DNA of 64,000 bases, from assembly GCA_964545715.1 (NCBI GenBank), contig CAZJHX010000037.1, positions 1 through 64,000 on the forward strand. The letters run 5' to 3'. The notes beneath the pieces were generated by a model. It had not been told where the DNA came from and ran no database searches. It saw only the letters and a program-made list of their open reading frames with translations. Below, piece after piece: positions 17,293 through 26,497 of this stretch. The first letter of the stretch is position 1. Each line of letters starts with the position of its first letter. Source of the DNA: CAZJHX01 sp964545715. Lineage in GTDB: Bacteria; Myxococcota_A; UBA9042; GCA-2863065. A program made the translations under genes and the position numbers.

Positions 17293-19368
17293 GTGCAACG
17301 TGTTCTGCTGGGTAGTTTGCTGATCACGGTGATGTTTGGTTGCGCCGGCGCCGAGACACCTGCGCCCGCGCCCCCCCAGCCGGTTGAGCCCACAAGCGAT
17401 GTGCCTACCGTCGAGCCCGCCGCTCAGCACCCCGCCGGCCGCGTGACCTGGCGCCGTCTCAACCGCAACGAGTACAACAACACCGTCCGCGATTTGCTGG
17501 GCACACGGCTGCGTCCCGCCCGCGACTTTCCTGACGACGACACCGCATTCGGCTTCGATAACATCAGCGCGGTGCTGAGCCTGTCGCCGCTGCACTTGGA
17601 GCTTTACGAGCGCGCCGCCGACCTGCTTGTCGCCGACATCCTGCGACATCCGCTCACTGCCCCCCTGGTGCTGAAAGCCGAAGCCGAGCACGCCGAGGCC
17701 GACGCCGGTGCGCCCTATCGCGGGTCCGGCTGGACGCTCTTCAGCGCCGGCAGCGTCTCCGGCGTCGTCGACCTCCCACTCGGCGGGCCCTATCGGTTCT
17801 CGGTCCGCGCGTTTTCCCACAAGGCGCTCGGTGTCGCCGCGCGTATGGAGCTGCACCTGGACGGGGCTCGCGTCGGCGCCTTCTACGTCGACGCCCCTCC
17901 GGACAGCCCGGGCGTATATAGCGTCGACGTCGAGGTCACCCCCGGAGCACACACGCTGACGGCCGTCTTCACTAACGACTACTACGAACCGCAGGCCGCC
18001 GAAAACCGCCAGCTCGTGGTGGATTGGCTGGCCATGGAGGGGCCGCTGGATCTCCCTGACGTCGCCGACGCTCCCCGAAGCCGGGTGATGATCTGCACCC
18101 CACAGTCGCGAACCGACAGCCAGTGTGCCCGCACCATCGTCAGCGCCCTGGCCGGCCGTGCCTGGCGCCGTCCGATCGCCGGCGACGAGCTCGACCGGCT
18201 GATGGAGCTGTTCACGCTTGGCGCCGACGATGGACTGGAGTTCGAGGCGGCGCTCAGCCTGCCGCTCAAAGGCGTGCTTTTGTCACCGCATTTCACATTC
18301 ATGGTCGAGCTCGCCGAGGATCCGGCCGCCCCTACCGACGCGCCGCTGTCCGACTACGAGATCGCCACGCGGCTGTCCTATTTTGTGTGGGCCTCCATGC
18401 CTGATGACGCGCTGTTTGCTGCCGCCGCGGCGGGCGAGCTGCAAACCGACGACGGCATCATCACCCAGGTGCGCCGCATGCTGGCCGACCCCCGCGCCGA
18501 CGCGCTGGCCGAGAACCTGGCCGGGCAGTGGCTCTTCGTGCGCAACATCGACAACCACACACCCGCCAACTGGATCTATCCAGAGTTCGACGAGCCGCTG
18601 CGGCAGGCGATGAAGGCCGAGATGTCATTGTTTTTCGGCACCTTCTTGTCCGAGGACCGGCCGATCACGGAGCTGCTGACGGCCACCGACACCTTTGTCA
18701 ACGACCGCCTGGCCGACCACTACGGCCTGCCCCGACCCGGCACCGACCACCTGACGCGCGTCGATCTCACCGGCACACAACGCGGCGGCCTGCTGACCCA
18801 GGGCGGCCTGCTCATGGTCACGTCGGCGCCGGCGCGCACGTCTCCCGTCAAGCGCGGCGCCTGGGTCCTCAAGCAGCTGCTGTGCGCCGAGCCGCCGCCA
18901 CCGCCACCCGGCGTCGAGGGGCTGGACCAGGCGGCGGTCGACGGCGGCGCACAGACCATCCGCGATATCTTGGAGCAACACCGCGCGGACCCGGCATGTG
19001 CGGGCTGCCACGACCTGATCGATCCCATCGGCTTCGGCCTGGAGAACTTCGACGGCATCGGCGGCTGGCGCGACACCGACGCCGGCTTCCCCATCGACGC
19101 CACCAGCGAGCTGACCGACGGCACCCCTATCGACGGCGCCCACTCCCTGGCCCAGGCGCTGGCGGTCGACTTTCGCTTCATCCCCTGCGCGCTGCACCAG
19201 CTGATGACCTACGGGCTGGGACGCGGTCTGACCAAAGACGACCGCCCCGCCCTGGACGAGATCGAGTCGCAGTGGACCGAGCAGGGGCTCACAGTCGGCG
19301 CCGCGGTCGAGCTGATCGCGCTGAGCCGTGCCTTCCGCTTCCGCGCCGGGGAGGCCGCCGCCCCATGA
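17293..19368 (+). CDS. DUF1587/1595/1592/1588/1585 lipoprotein with one haem motif
   Basis: The GTG start gives VQRVLLGSLLITVMFGCAG, a lipoprotein signal (lipobox MFGC). The domains run in the usual order: DUF1587 (TWRRLNRNEYNNTVRDLLG), DUF1595 (GRAWRRPIAGDELDRLMEL), DUF1592 (YEIATRLSYFVWASMPDDAL), DUF1588 with CAGCHDLIDPIGFG, and DUF1585 (GLTVGAAVELIALSRAFRFR). CxxCH (residues about 571-575) suggests a bound c-type haem. These proteins abound in Planctomycetes and Myxococcota and their function is unknown. It forms a pair with the DUF1552 gene (ATGA overlap). GTG 17293 is chosen because longer starts lack a signal peptide. Confidence 0.9.
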   Translation: MQRVLLGSLLITVMFGCAGAETPAPAPPQPVEPTSDVPTVEPAAQHPAGRVTWRRLNRNEYNNTVRDLLGTRLRPARDFPDDDTAFGFDNISAVLSLSPLHLELYERAADLLVADILRHPLTAPLVLKAEAEHAEADAGAPYRGSGWTLFSAGSVSGVVDLPLGGPYRFSVRAFSHKALGVAARMELHLDGARVGAFYVDAPPDSPGVYSVDVEVTPGAHTLTAVFTNDYYEPQAAENRQLVVDWLAMEGPLDLPDVADAPRSRVMICTPQSRTDSQCARTIVSALAGRAWRRPIAGDELDRLMELFTLGADDGLEFEAALSLPLKGVLLSPHFTFMVELAEDPAAPTDAPLSDYEIATRLSYFVWASMPDDALFAAAAAGELQTDDGIITQVRRMLADPRADALAENLAGQWLFVRNIDNHTPANWIYPEFDEPLRQAMKAEMSLFFGTFLSEDRPITELLTATDTFVNDRLADHYGLPRPGTDHLTRVDLTGTQRGGLLTQGGLLMVTSAPARTSPVKRGAWVLKQLLCAEPPPPPPGVEGLDQAAVDGGAQTIRDILEQHRADPACAGCHDLIDPIGFGLENFDGIGGWRDTDAGFPIDATSELTDGTPIDGAHSLAQALAVDFRFIPCALHQLMTYGLGRGLTKDDRPALDEIESQWTEQGLTVGAAVELIALSRAFRFRAGEAAAP

Positions 19369-20684
19369 CACGTATCGATCGTCGCAGATTCCTGGGCGGG
19401 GCCGGTGCGCTCGTGGCGCTGCCCCTCTTCGAATCGCTGCCGGCCCTTGCGCAGGAGTCCGGCGCGCCCCCGCAACGACTGATCTGCTACTTCGTACCCA
19501 ACGGGCTGCGCATGCAGGTGTTCACGCCCGAGAAAGAGGGCAAGAGCTACGTGCTCACCCCGACGCTGGAGCCGCTGGCGCCTTTCAAACAGCAGTCGTT
19601 GATCCTCTCCGGCCTGGCCAGCGCGCCCGGCCAGCCCGATGAGGGTGGCGGCGACCACGCGTCCGGCACCGGCTCGTTCTTGTCGGCACGCCACTGCAAG
19701 CGCACCGAGGGTCAGGACATCGTCAACGGTGTGTCCGTCGATCAGGTCGTCGCCGGCCAGATCGGAGGCGCCACCCGCTTCGGCTCCATCCAGCTCGGCC
19801 TGGAGGGCGGCAGCAGCGTCGGCGGCTGCGACTTCGGCTACAGCTGCGCCTACCTGCGTAACGTCTCCTGGGTCGACGAGAGCACCCCGTTGCCCAAGAT
19901 GATCAACCCGCAGCTGGTCTTTGACCGCTTCTTCGCCGGGGCCGACGCCACCGCGAGCGCCGAGCAGATCGCCATGCGCCGCCACCACCGGCGCAGCGTG
20001 CTGGACTATGTGGCGGGCGAGGCCAAGCGGCTGCAGCCGCGCCTGGGCGCCGGCGACAAAGTGAAGCTGGACAGCTACCTGACGTCGGTTCGAGAGGTCG
20101 AGCTGGCCATCGAGGCGCTGGCCAACGCGCCCGTCTGTGACGCCCCCGGCTATCCGGCGCCGCAGCTGGACATCGAGGCGCACGCGCGCGTTATGGCGGA
20201 CTTGATGGTGATCGCGCTGAAGTGTGACCTGACCCGGGTCGCGTCCTTCATGTTCGCCAATGGGTTCTCCGAGCGGCACTACGCGTTTCTGGGCGTCACC
20301 GAGGGGCACCATGCGCTGTCCCACCACAGCGACAAGCCCGAGGCCATCGCCCAGCTGGAGCTGATCGACCGCTGGGAGGTCGTGCAGCTGGCGTACCTGC
20401 TGGAGAAGCTGGCCGCCGTCGAGGAGGCGGACGGCAGCACGCTGCTGGACAACACGCTGGTATACTGGTCCAGCGAGATGTCGGACGGCAACAGCCACGA
20501 CCACTTCGGCATCCCGGTCATACTGGCCGGCGGCGGCGCGTCTCTGATCAAAGGCGGGCGGCATGTCGTCTATCCTGATAAAACCCCCATGGCCAACCTG
20601 TTTGTGAGTATGCTCCAAGCCTTCGGTGTCGCGACCGACGCCTTTGGCGATGACGGCACGGCCCCGTTGACACATTTGACCTGA
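19365..20684 (+). CDS. DUF1552 protein, Tat-exported
   Basis: A 439-residue protein with a twin-arginine signal (DRRRFLGGAGALVALPLFES), so it is exported folded, perhaps with a cofactor. The rest matches DUF1552: CYFVPNGLRMQVFTP, SLILSGL, DEGGGDHASGTGSFL, KLDSYLTSVREVE, NTLVYWSSEMSDGNSHDHF and a C-terminal GVATDAFGDDGTAPL. Conserved Asp/His residues suggest an alkaline-phosphatase/sulfatase-like fold, but the activity is unknown. DUF1552 is almost always paired with the DUF1592-family gene, as here (ATGA overlap). Nineteen bases separate it from the next gene. Confidence 0.9.
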   Translation: MTRIDRRRFLGGAGALVALPLFESLPALAQESGAPPQRLICYFVPNGLRMQVFTPEKEGKSYVLTPTLEPLAPFKQQSLILSGLASAPGQPDEGGGDHASGTGSFLSARHCKRTEGQDIVNGVSVDQVVAGQIGGATRFGSIQLGLEGGSSVGGCDFGYSCAYLRNVSWVDESTPLPKMINPQLVFDRFFAGADATASAEQIAMRRHHRRSVLDYVAGEAKRLQPRLGAGDKVKLDSYLTSVREVELAIEALANAPVCDAPGYPAPQLDIEAHARVMADLMVIALKCDLTRVASFMFANGFSERHYAFLGVTEGHHALSHHSDKPEAIAQLELIDRWEVVQLAYLLEKLAAVEEADGSTLLDNTLVYWSSEMSDGNSHDHFGIPVILAGGGASLIKGGRHVVYPDKTPMANLFVSMLQAFGVATDAFGDDGTAPLTHLT

Positions 20685-20703
20685 CCAAACCGAGCTGACG
20701 CTG

Positions 20704-23700
20704 ATGAAGTTGCTGTACACGCTGATGCTGGCCGCCCTGATCTTGGGGTGTGGGGACGAGGGGGAAGAGGTCTCGCCTGTCCCGACCTCAGGTGAACCCA
20801 CAACCACGACGCCCAGCCCCGATCCCGGCGACCCGACCGGTGCGCCCGTCGCGCCCGACACCGACCAGGCCGCCTTTGAGGTGCACTCGATCGAGCCCGA
20901 CGTCGGGCGCACCGCCGGCGGAGACCTGGTCATCTTCGAGGGACAGGGCTTCATCGAAGGCACCGAGATATGGTTCGGGTCGCGGCGCTCGCAGGACGTG
21001 ACCGTGCACAGCGGGCTCATCATTCACGCGCGCTCGCCATCGCATAAGACGGGGCTGGTCGACGTTAAGCTCATCGCGCCCAACGGCACACGCGTGCTGG
21101 TCGAAGACGGCTATCTCTTTCGCGACACGCTGAGCGTAGACAGCATCGACCCGGCCACCGGGCCCGCGCGCGGCGGCACCCCCGTCACCGTGCGGGGCGA
21201 CGGCTTCACGTACGACACCAACGTGCTCATCGGCGGCCGCCGGCTCATCGATCTGACCGTGGTGGACAGCACCACCATCCTGGGTATCGCGCCCCCCGGG
21301 CAGCGCGGCAAAAGCGACGTGCTGACCGCCAACCCCTACACGACCTACCGTCTGCCCGACGCCTTCGCTTACACCGCGCCGCCCACGCTGGAGCGCCTGG
21401 TGCCCGCCGCAGGACCGGCCGGCAAGGACACAACCGTCATGCTGATCGGCACAGCGATGCACGCCGACTCCCAGGTGCGCGTCGGCGGCGTCGAGGCCCC
21501 GGTGATCGGCGGCAACATCTTCGGCACGCGGCTCGAGGTGCTGGTCAGCGGCGGCGATGAGGGCCTGGCCGACGTCGAGATCGAGACCACGGACGGCGCG
21601 CTGCTGGCTGAAGACGCCTTCACGTTTACCGGGACACCGCCCGGCGACGTGCAGGTGCTCAACGTCTTTCCCAAAGCAGCGACAAACCACGAGTTCACCA
21701 AGGTCACCGTCGTCGCGTACGGACTGACGGCCAACGGCACCGACATCTTCTTCGGCGACGAGGAGGCCGAGGTGCTGGCGCTGGACACGGTTGACCACCA
21801 CGCCATCGTCAAGCTGCCCAAAGGCCAGGGCGTGGTCGACATCACGGTGACCTCGCCCAAAGGCAGCGACACCCTGCCGGACGCGTTCACTTACCTGGTC
21901 ACGCCGCGCATCGACGAGGTCTCCCCGCCGTTCGGATCGATGAACGGCGGCGACAAGATCACGATTCGCGGCAGCCTGCTCGCCGACCCCTACGAGGTGT
22001 TCATCGGCGCGCTGCCGGCCACAGTCCTATCATCGACCGATAGCGAGCTGGTCGTGCTCACGCCGCCGGGCAGCCCCGGGTACGCGGACGTCATCGTGAT
22101 CAACCCGGTCGGCGAGACCGTCGCCGCGGACGCCTTCGTCTACAACCCCGACGGCGACCCTGAGATCTATGCGGTGGACCCCAACTACGGGTCCATCGCG
22201 GGCGGCACGTTCGTGCGCGTGTACGGCGCCGGCTTCAAGACCGGAACCAAGGTGCGCTTCGCCAAACAATACGTGCCGGTGCAGATGTCCTCTTCCAGCG
22301 AGCTGCGCATGCACACGCCGCGCGCCGATGTACCGATCGCCGTCGACGTGACCGTGGAGACGCTGGGCTGGTCGGCAACCATGCTGGACGCGTACAGCTA
22401 CTTCGATCCCACCTCGCCCTACGGCGGGTCGTGGGGCCCGGTTATCGACGGCACCGTCAACATCACCGTGCTGGACCTGTTTACGACCGATCCCATCCCG
22501 TTTGCCTTCGTCACGATGGGCGCAGACCCCAACACGACCTACAAGGGCTTCACCGACGAGCGCGGCCAGATCACGTTCAGCGACCCGGAGATCGTCGGAC
22601 CGCAGATGATCACCGCCGCCAAAGCCGACCACACCGCCTACAGCGTGGTCGAGTACGACGCTGAGAACGTCACCGTGCACCTGATCCCGATGAACCCGTC
22701 GTCCAGCGGCGGCGGCGGCGGCGGGCCCAACATCCTGCCGTTTGGCCACATCGACGGGCAGGTCACGGGGCTCGGAAAGTACCTGATCCTGCCAAAGGGG
22801 CTCTCAGGCACGAAGACGGCGTACTGCGTGTCGACGACGCCCGGGCTGTGGGAAGACCCGCCGCGCCCCAACACGCCGACCTATCAAGGCGATCAGGCCT
22901 GGGCCGAGCCTGACGGCACGTTCTGGATGAAGACGCATCTCAGCGAGCTGGCCGTCATCTGCATCGGCGGCGTCGTCACCGATGACAGCCAGAAGGAGGC
23001 CTCGTTCGTGCCGCTGATGATGGGCGTCGTCAAACACATCGATCCCATCCCGGGCGAGCCGCTGCCGGACATCCTGGAGGTGCCGCTGAACATCCCGCTG
23101 GATCGGGACATGCCCCTGCGCCTGGACGGCGCGCCGCTGAGCTACGCCAACCCCGAGACGGGCGTGGTCAACCCAACCGATGTGCGCCTACGCGTCGCCC
23201 TGGACTTCGGCTCGTCGGGCTTCTGGACGGTCGCGGATCTGGAAGCTGTCGCCCAGGCCGAGTTCTTTCTGCCGCACCAGCCGCGCTCCCTGGGCGGCGA
23301 CCTCAACGGCGTGACGTACTCGTTTTTGGCCGAGATCACCGGCAAGGGTAATCAGGCCGCCGTCAGCGGAACTCAGCATTACAAAGTGAAGTTTCTGGAG
23401 ATCGACCGGCTCTTCCACCACGACGACGGCGTCTGGTCAGCCGTTCAGACGGGCATCCCGCGCGATGTTCATGGGCTGTGGGGCACGTCAGCTCAAAACC
23501 TGTGGGCGGTCGGCGCCAAGGGGCTCATCGCGCACGGCAAGGCCCAGGCGTGGTTCCCGCAGTACGCGCCCGTGGACGTGGATCTCAACGCGGTGTGGGG
23601 CACGTCCGAGACCCATGCCACCGTCGTCGGGGACGGCGGCGAGATCGTCACGTTCAACGGCACGGTCTGGACCCAGGAAGAGTCGCCGACGACGGCCGAC

Positions 23701-24612
23701 CTGTTCGGCGTGTGGGGTACCAGCGAGGACCACATGATCGCAGTCGGCGATGGGATCGTCCTGCAGCGCGACGTGGACGGGTGGCAGGTGCTGGACTCGC
23801 CCGGAGTGCTGCTGCACGCGGTGTGGGGCCTGACCGCCGGCGAGTGGTTTACGACAGGCGAGGACGGCGTACTGCGCCGCTATTCGGACGGTGGGTGGAC
23901 CACGTTTGAGGTCGCTCCGGGCACCGCGCTGCGCAGCATCTCGGGCACCTCGTCCAACGATCTGTGGCTCGCCGGGGACCAGGGCACTGTGCTGCGGTTC
24001 GACGGCGTACAGGCCGAGCAGCAGGATGTGCCCACAACCGAGACACTGCAGGCGATCGTGGCCGGCCCCACGGGACAGGTCTTTGCCGTGGGCAACCGCG
24101 GTGTGCTGCTGCGCTTCGACGGCAACGGCTGGACCCACGAGCAGGCGCCCAAGTACGGGGGCGATCTGCGCGCTGTGTGGGCGTGGGGGGAGGCGGCGAC
24201 AGCCGTGGCAGCGGGCACCCAGGTGATCTCGCTGGGCCCCATGCTGAACTTCCTGCGCATCACCTCCCCGAAAGCGCCGACGTTCGGCGGCACCTCGGAC
24301 TTCGACTACCAGGTCGACTGGATCGCAGGCGACGGTTATCTGCCGACGTTCAACTTCGTCGAGATGCTGATGGGCTACGGCAACTACTTCCCGGTCTGGT
24401 GGGCGGTCGTGGACGCGCTGACGACGAATGTCAGCTTCCCCAACCTGCCGATCGACCACGGGATCTCGCCGTGGGTGGACGGCAACGCCATCATGATGGT
24501 GCACCGGGTGTACAAACCAGGCGCGACTGCGGACAACTTCGACTTCTGGGACACCTGGCTCAAAGGCGGCTGGACGAGCTGGTCCAGCGCCGGGGTCCCG
24601 TTCACTCCCTGA
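20704..24612 (+). CDS. Very large IPT/TIG-repeat lipoprotein with propeller-like C-terminus
   Basis: A 1302-residue lipoprotein (MKLLYTLMLAALILGCGDE, lipobox LILGC) with a P/T linker. About six IPT/TIG Ig-like repeats follow to residue 560 (IDPATGPARGGTPVTVRGDG, VSPPFGSMNGGDKITIRGSL, VDPNYGSIAGGTFVRVYGAG). A carboxypeptidase-regulatory-like domain (GTVNITVLDLFTTDPIPFAF) and GGGGG hinge come next, then a region with repeats VHGLWGTSAQNLWAVGAKG, LNAVWGTSETHATVVGDGG and LFGVWGTSEDHMIAVGDG typical of a beta-propeller. It is probably a surface adhesin or sensor; ligand unknown. It likely belongs to the DUF1592/DUF1552 operon. Confidence 0.85.
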   Translation: MKLLYTLMLAALILGCGDEGEEVSPVPTSGEPTTTTPSPDPGDPTGAPVAPDTDQAAFEVHSIEPDVGRTAGGDLVIFEGQGFIEGTEIWFGSRRSQDVTVHSGLIIHARSPSHKTGLVDVKLIAPNGTRVLVEDGYLFRDTLSVDSIDPATGPARGGTPVTVRGDGFTYDTNVLIGGRRLIDLTVVDSTTILGIAPPGQRGKSDVLTANPYTTYRLPDAFAYTAPPTLERLVPAAGPAGKDTTVMLIGTAMHADSQVRVGGVEAPVIGGNIFGTRLEVLVSGGDEGLADVEIETTDGALLAEDAFTFTGTPPGDVQVLNVFPKAATNHEFTKVTVVAYGLTANGTDIFFGDEEAEVLALDTVDHHAIVKLPKGQGVVDITVTSPKGSDTLPDAFTYLVTPRIDEVSPPFGSMNGGDKITIRGSLLADPYEVFIGALPATVLSSTDSELVVLTPPGSPGYADVIVINPVGETVAADAFVYNPDGDPEIYAVDPNYGSIAGGTFVRVYGAGFKTGTKVRFAKQYVPVQMSSSSELRMHTPRADVPIAVDVTVETLGWSATMLDAYSYFDPTSPYGGSWGPVIDGTVNITVLDLFTTDPIPFAFVTMGADPNTTYKGFTDERGQITFSDPEIVGPQMITAAKADHTAYSVVEYDAENVTVHLIPMNPSSSGGGGGGPNILPFGHIDGQVTGLGKYLILPKGLSGTKTAYCVSTTPGLWEDPPRPNTPTYQGDQAWAEPDGTFWMKTHLSELAVICIGGVVTDDSQKEASFVPLMMGVVKHIDPIPGEPLPDILEVPLNIPLDRDMPLRLDGAPLSYANPETGVVNPTDVRLRVALDFGSSGFWTVADLEAVAQAEFFLPHQPRSLGGDLNGVTYSFLAEITGKGNQAAVSGTQHYKVKFLEIDRLFHHDDGVWSAVQTGIPRDVHGLWGTSAQNLWAVGAKGLIAHGKAQAWFPQYAPVDVDLNAVWGTSETHATVVGDGGEIVTFNGTVWTQEESPTTADLFGVWGTSEDHMIAVGDGIVLQRDVDGWQVLDSPGVLLHAVWGLTAGEWFTTGEDGVLRRYSDGGWTTFEVAPGTALRSISGTSSNDLWLAGDQGTVLRFDGVQAEQQDVPTTETLQAIVAGPTGQVFAVGNRGVLLRFDGNGWTHEQAPKYGGDLRAVWAWGEAATAVAAGTQVISLGPMLNFLRITSPKAPTFGGTSDFDYQVDWIAGDGYLPTFNFVEMLMGYGNYFPVWWAVVDALTTNVSFPNLPIDHGISPWVDGNAIMMVHRVYKPGATADNFDFWDTWLKGGWTSWSSAGVPFTP

Positions 24613-24629
24613 CCCATCCGGAGCACGTA

Positions 24630-25484
24630 GTGGCAGCGGACATTGCGCTGGCAACGTGTTTGACGTTGCCGGAACCCGACTTTGACGAGGCGCCCCTGGT
24701 CGCTGCCCTGACACGGGCCGGGCTGACCGTCGCCGTGCCTGCGTGGGACGATCCAGCGGCTGATTGGTCCGCGCCCATCACGGTGCTGCGCTCCACCTGG
24801 AACTACGCGCTGGCGCGAGAGGCGTTTGTCCGATGGGCCGAGCAGGTCGCGTCACTGTCCACGCTCGTCAATCCGGTCGAGATCGTGCGATGGAACTCTC
24901 ACAAATCCTATCTGCTGGACCTGCAGTCGCAGGGTGTGCCCATCGCGCCAACCGTGCTCGTGCGCCGTGGCGACCACGCGCCGCTGGCAGACGTCATGAG
25001 CGACCAGGGGTGGACCGAGGTAGTCATAAAGCCGGCTGTCGGCGCGGGCTCCTTCAAGTGCATGCGCGTGCGCTCGGGCGACGTGCCGCGCGGCGAGGCT
25101 CACCTGCGGGCGCTTGCGGCCGAGCGGGACGTGCTGGTGCAGCGGTATCTGCCGGCGGTGGAAGACTATGGCGAGCGCGCGCTGGTGTGGATCGACGGCG
25201 AGCTGACCCACAGCGTACGCAAGAGTCCGCGCTTCGACGACGAGGACGAGCACGTCTCGCACGCGATGCCCATCTCGGCCGCGGAGCGCTCGCTGGCGGA
25301 GCTGGCGCTCGGTAAGTTGCCCCGGGACGTCGATCTGCTGTACGCCCGAATCGACGTGGCGCCGGGCCCTGCGGGCGACCCGGTGCTGATGGAGTTGGAG
25401 CTTCTGGAGCCAAGCCTCTTCTTCGCGCAGGGGCCGGTCGCGCTCGAACGTTTCGTTATGGGATTACAGCGTAGACTACTCTAG
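24630..25484 (+). CDS. ATP-grasp ligase, DcsG-like
   Basis: A 284-residue cytoplasmic protein resembling RimK/DcsG-type ATP-grasp enzymes: STWNYALAREAFVRWAEQ, WNSHKSYLLDLQSQGVPIAP, VVIKPAVGAGSFKCMRV (ATP-binding lysine) and LLYARIDVAPGPAGDPVLMEL with metal-binding Glu residues. ATP-grasp enzymes form amide or similar bonds via acyl phosphates; DcsG closes the cycloserine ring, but this copy has no other cycloserine genes nearby, so the substrate is open. GTG 24630 has GGAG six bases upstream. It lies 17 bp after the IPT/TIG gene and may be read through with it. Confidence 0.8.
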   Translation: MAADIALATCLTLPEPDFDEAPLVAALTRAGLTVAVPAWDDPAADWSAPITVLRSTWNYALAREAFVRWAEQVASLSTLVNPVEIVRWNSHKSYLLDLQSQGVPIAPTVLVRRGDHAPLADVMSDQGWTEVVIKPAVGAGSFKCMRVRSGDVPRGEAHLRALAAERDVLVQRYLPAVEDYGERALVWIDGELTHSVRKSPRFDDEDEHVSHAMPISAAERSLAELALGKLPRDVDLLYARIDVAPGPAGDPVLMELELLEPSLFFAQGPVALERFVMGLQRRLL

Positions 25485-25491
25485 CCGAACG

Positions 25492-25518
25492 TTGACCGAA
25501 AACCTGTAACACTATACA
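25492..25518 (+). promoter_or_regulatory. Sigma70-like promoter of the receiver-like gene, probably leaderless
   Basis: -35 TTGACC (25492-25497) and a -10 TATACA (25513-25518, 15-bp spacing; TACATT at 25515 gives 17 bp). Transcription would start around 25525, only a few bases before ATG 25528, and no Shine-Dalgarno is present. Confidence 0.45.
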
Positions 25519-25527
25519 TTCACGACC

Positions 25528-25875
25528 ATGGACACGCTTCGCATCCTGCTTTGTGATGATGGCTCCGGCTTCGTAGGCGCCTCGATGGCGATCGCCTCGA
25601 TCGATCAGCAGTGGGAGTGCACGACAGCGGCGTCCACGGACGAGGCGCTGGCCGCCCTGGACAGCGGCTCGTTCGATATCGCGGTGATCGAGCTGGGCCA
25701 GGCGGAAGTCGACGCCCGCGCCGTCGCCGCAGCCAGCCGGCAGCGCGGCTCAGAAGTCGTCTCGGCGGGCTGGGAAGAGGACCTGGCCAACGCTCCCAGC
25801 GAGACGAAGCTGGCGATTCCGTTCACCATGGCGCAGCTGACAGAGACACTCGAAGGCGCCGCAAAGCCGAGGTAG
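25528..25875 (+). CDS. Degenerate response-regulator receiver protein
   Basis: A 115-residue single-domain protein with receiver-like strands and helices: ILLCDDGS (acidic pair Asp 10-11) and FDIAVIELG, where the phospho-acceptor Asp is replaced by Glu 55. The conserved Lys of the KPF motif is also missing (LAIPFT). It therefore probably cannot be phosphorylated and may act as a pseudo-receiver or signal-sequestering module. It has its own predicted promoter and no neighbouring kinase. It converges on the HNH gene with no gap. Confidence 0.6.
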   Translation: MDTLRILLCDDGSGFVGASMAIASIDQQWECTTAASTDEALAALDSGSFDIAVIELGQAEVDARAVAAASRQRGSEVVSAGWEEDLANAPSETKLAIPFTMAQLTETLEGAAKPR

Positions 25876-26424
25876 TTACCCGTTCGCCGCGGCGGCCTTG
25901 GCGGACTGGCGCAGATAGGCTTGCCAGATCGCCGGCATGCCGTTTCTCCACACCAAACCGAAGTCGACTGCAGGCAGGCTGCGCGGACGCATCGGCGGAC
26001 GCATGAGCCGCATGCCGCTCTGCTCCGGTGAGCGGCTGCCTTTGCGCTGATTGCAGGGGCGGCACGCGATGACGATGTTCTCCCATGCTGTCCGCCCGCC
26101 ACGCGACCGCGGCACCACGTGATCGTAGGTCGCCTCGCGCCACTGAAGCCGGCTACGGCAGTACTGGCAGCGACCTCGATCGCGCGCGAACACATTGCGT
26201 CGCGAGAAGCGAACGCTGAGCTTGCGCTTGGGCCGTGGTCGCTCGAATCGAAGGACTGCAGGCAAGAGATAGTCCGCGCGCACGCTGCGAATGACCCGAC
26301 CGGGATAGTGCTCGACGAGCTCGGCGCGACCGCCCAGCCACAGCTGCATGGCCCGATGCCATGGAACACAGGCAAGCGGCTCATAGGTGGCGCTCAGAAG
26401 CAGCGTATGCGGGAAGGTGCCCAC
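25876..26424 (-). CDS. HNH endonuclease
   Basis: A 182-residue protein with an HNH nuclease domain: GRCQYCRSRL zinc Cys pair, YDHVVPRSRGG (DH catalytic pair), N in WENIVIACRPCNQRKG, and the second CxxC. The N-terminal 65 residues (LLLSATYEPLACVPWHRAMQ) match the usual stand-alone HNH family found in bacteria and some viruses. Function is unproven; such genes are often housekeeping rather than mobile. It starts with GTG at 26424 and may be leaderless (TACACT -10 at 26432-26437). Confidence 0.9.
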   Translation of the reverse strand: MGTFPHTLLLSATYEPLACVPWHRAMQLWLGGRAELVEHYPGRVIRSVRADYLLPAVLRFERPRPKRKLSVRFSRRNVFARDRGRCQYCRSRLQWREATYDHVVPRSRGGRTAWENIVIACRPCNQRKGSRSPEQSGMRLMRPPMRPRSLPAVDFGLVWRNGMPAIWQAYLRQSAKAAAANG

Positions 26425-26497
26425 AAATTACAGTGTACAGATGCACTCGCCCGCACACAAAAAATCACCTGTTCGGAAATGGGCGAGCGGCGGGCGC

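Noticed and set aside
25876..26424. HNH nuclease as a homing or mobile element
   Set aside because: It has the usual stand-alone HNH N-terminal domain, no intron or intein context, no repeats at its flanks and no accompanying genes.
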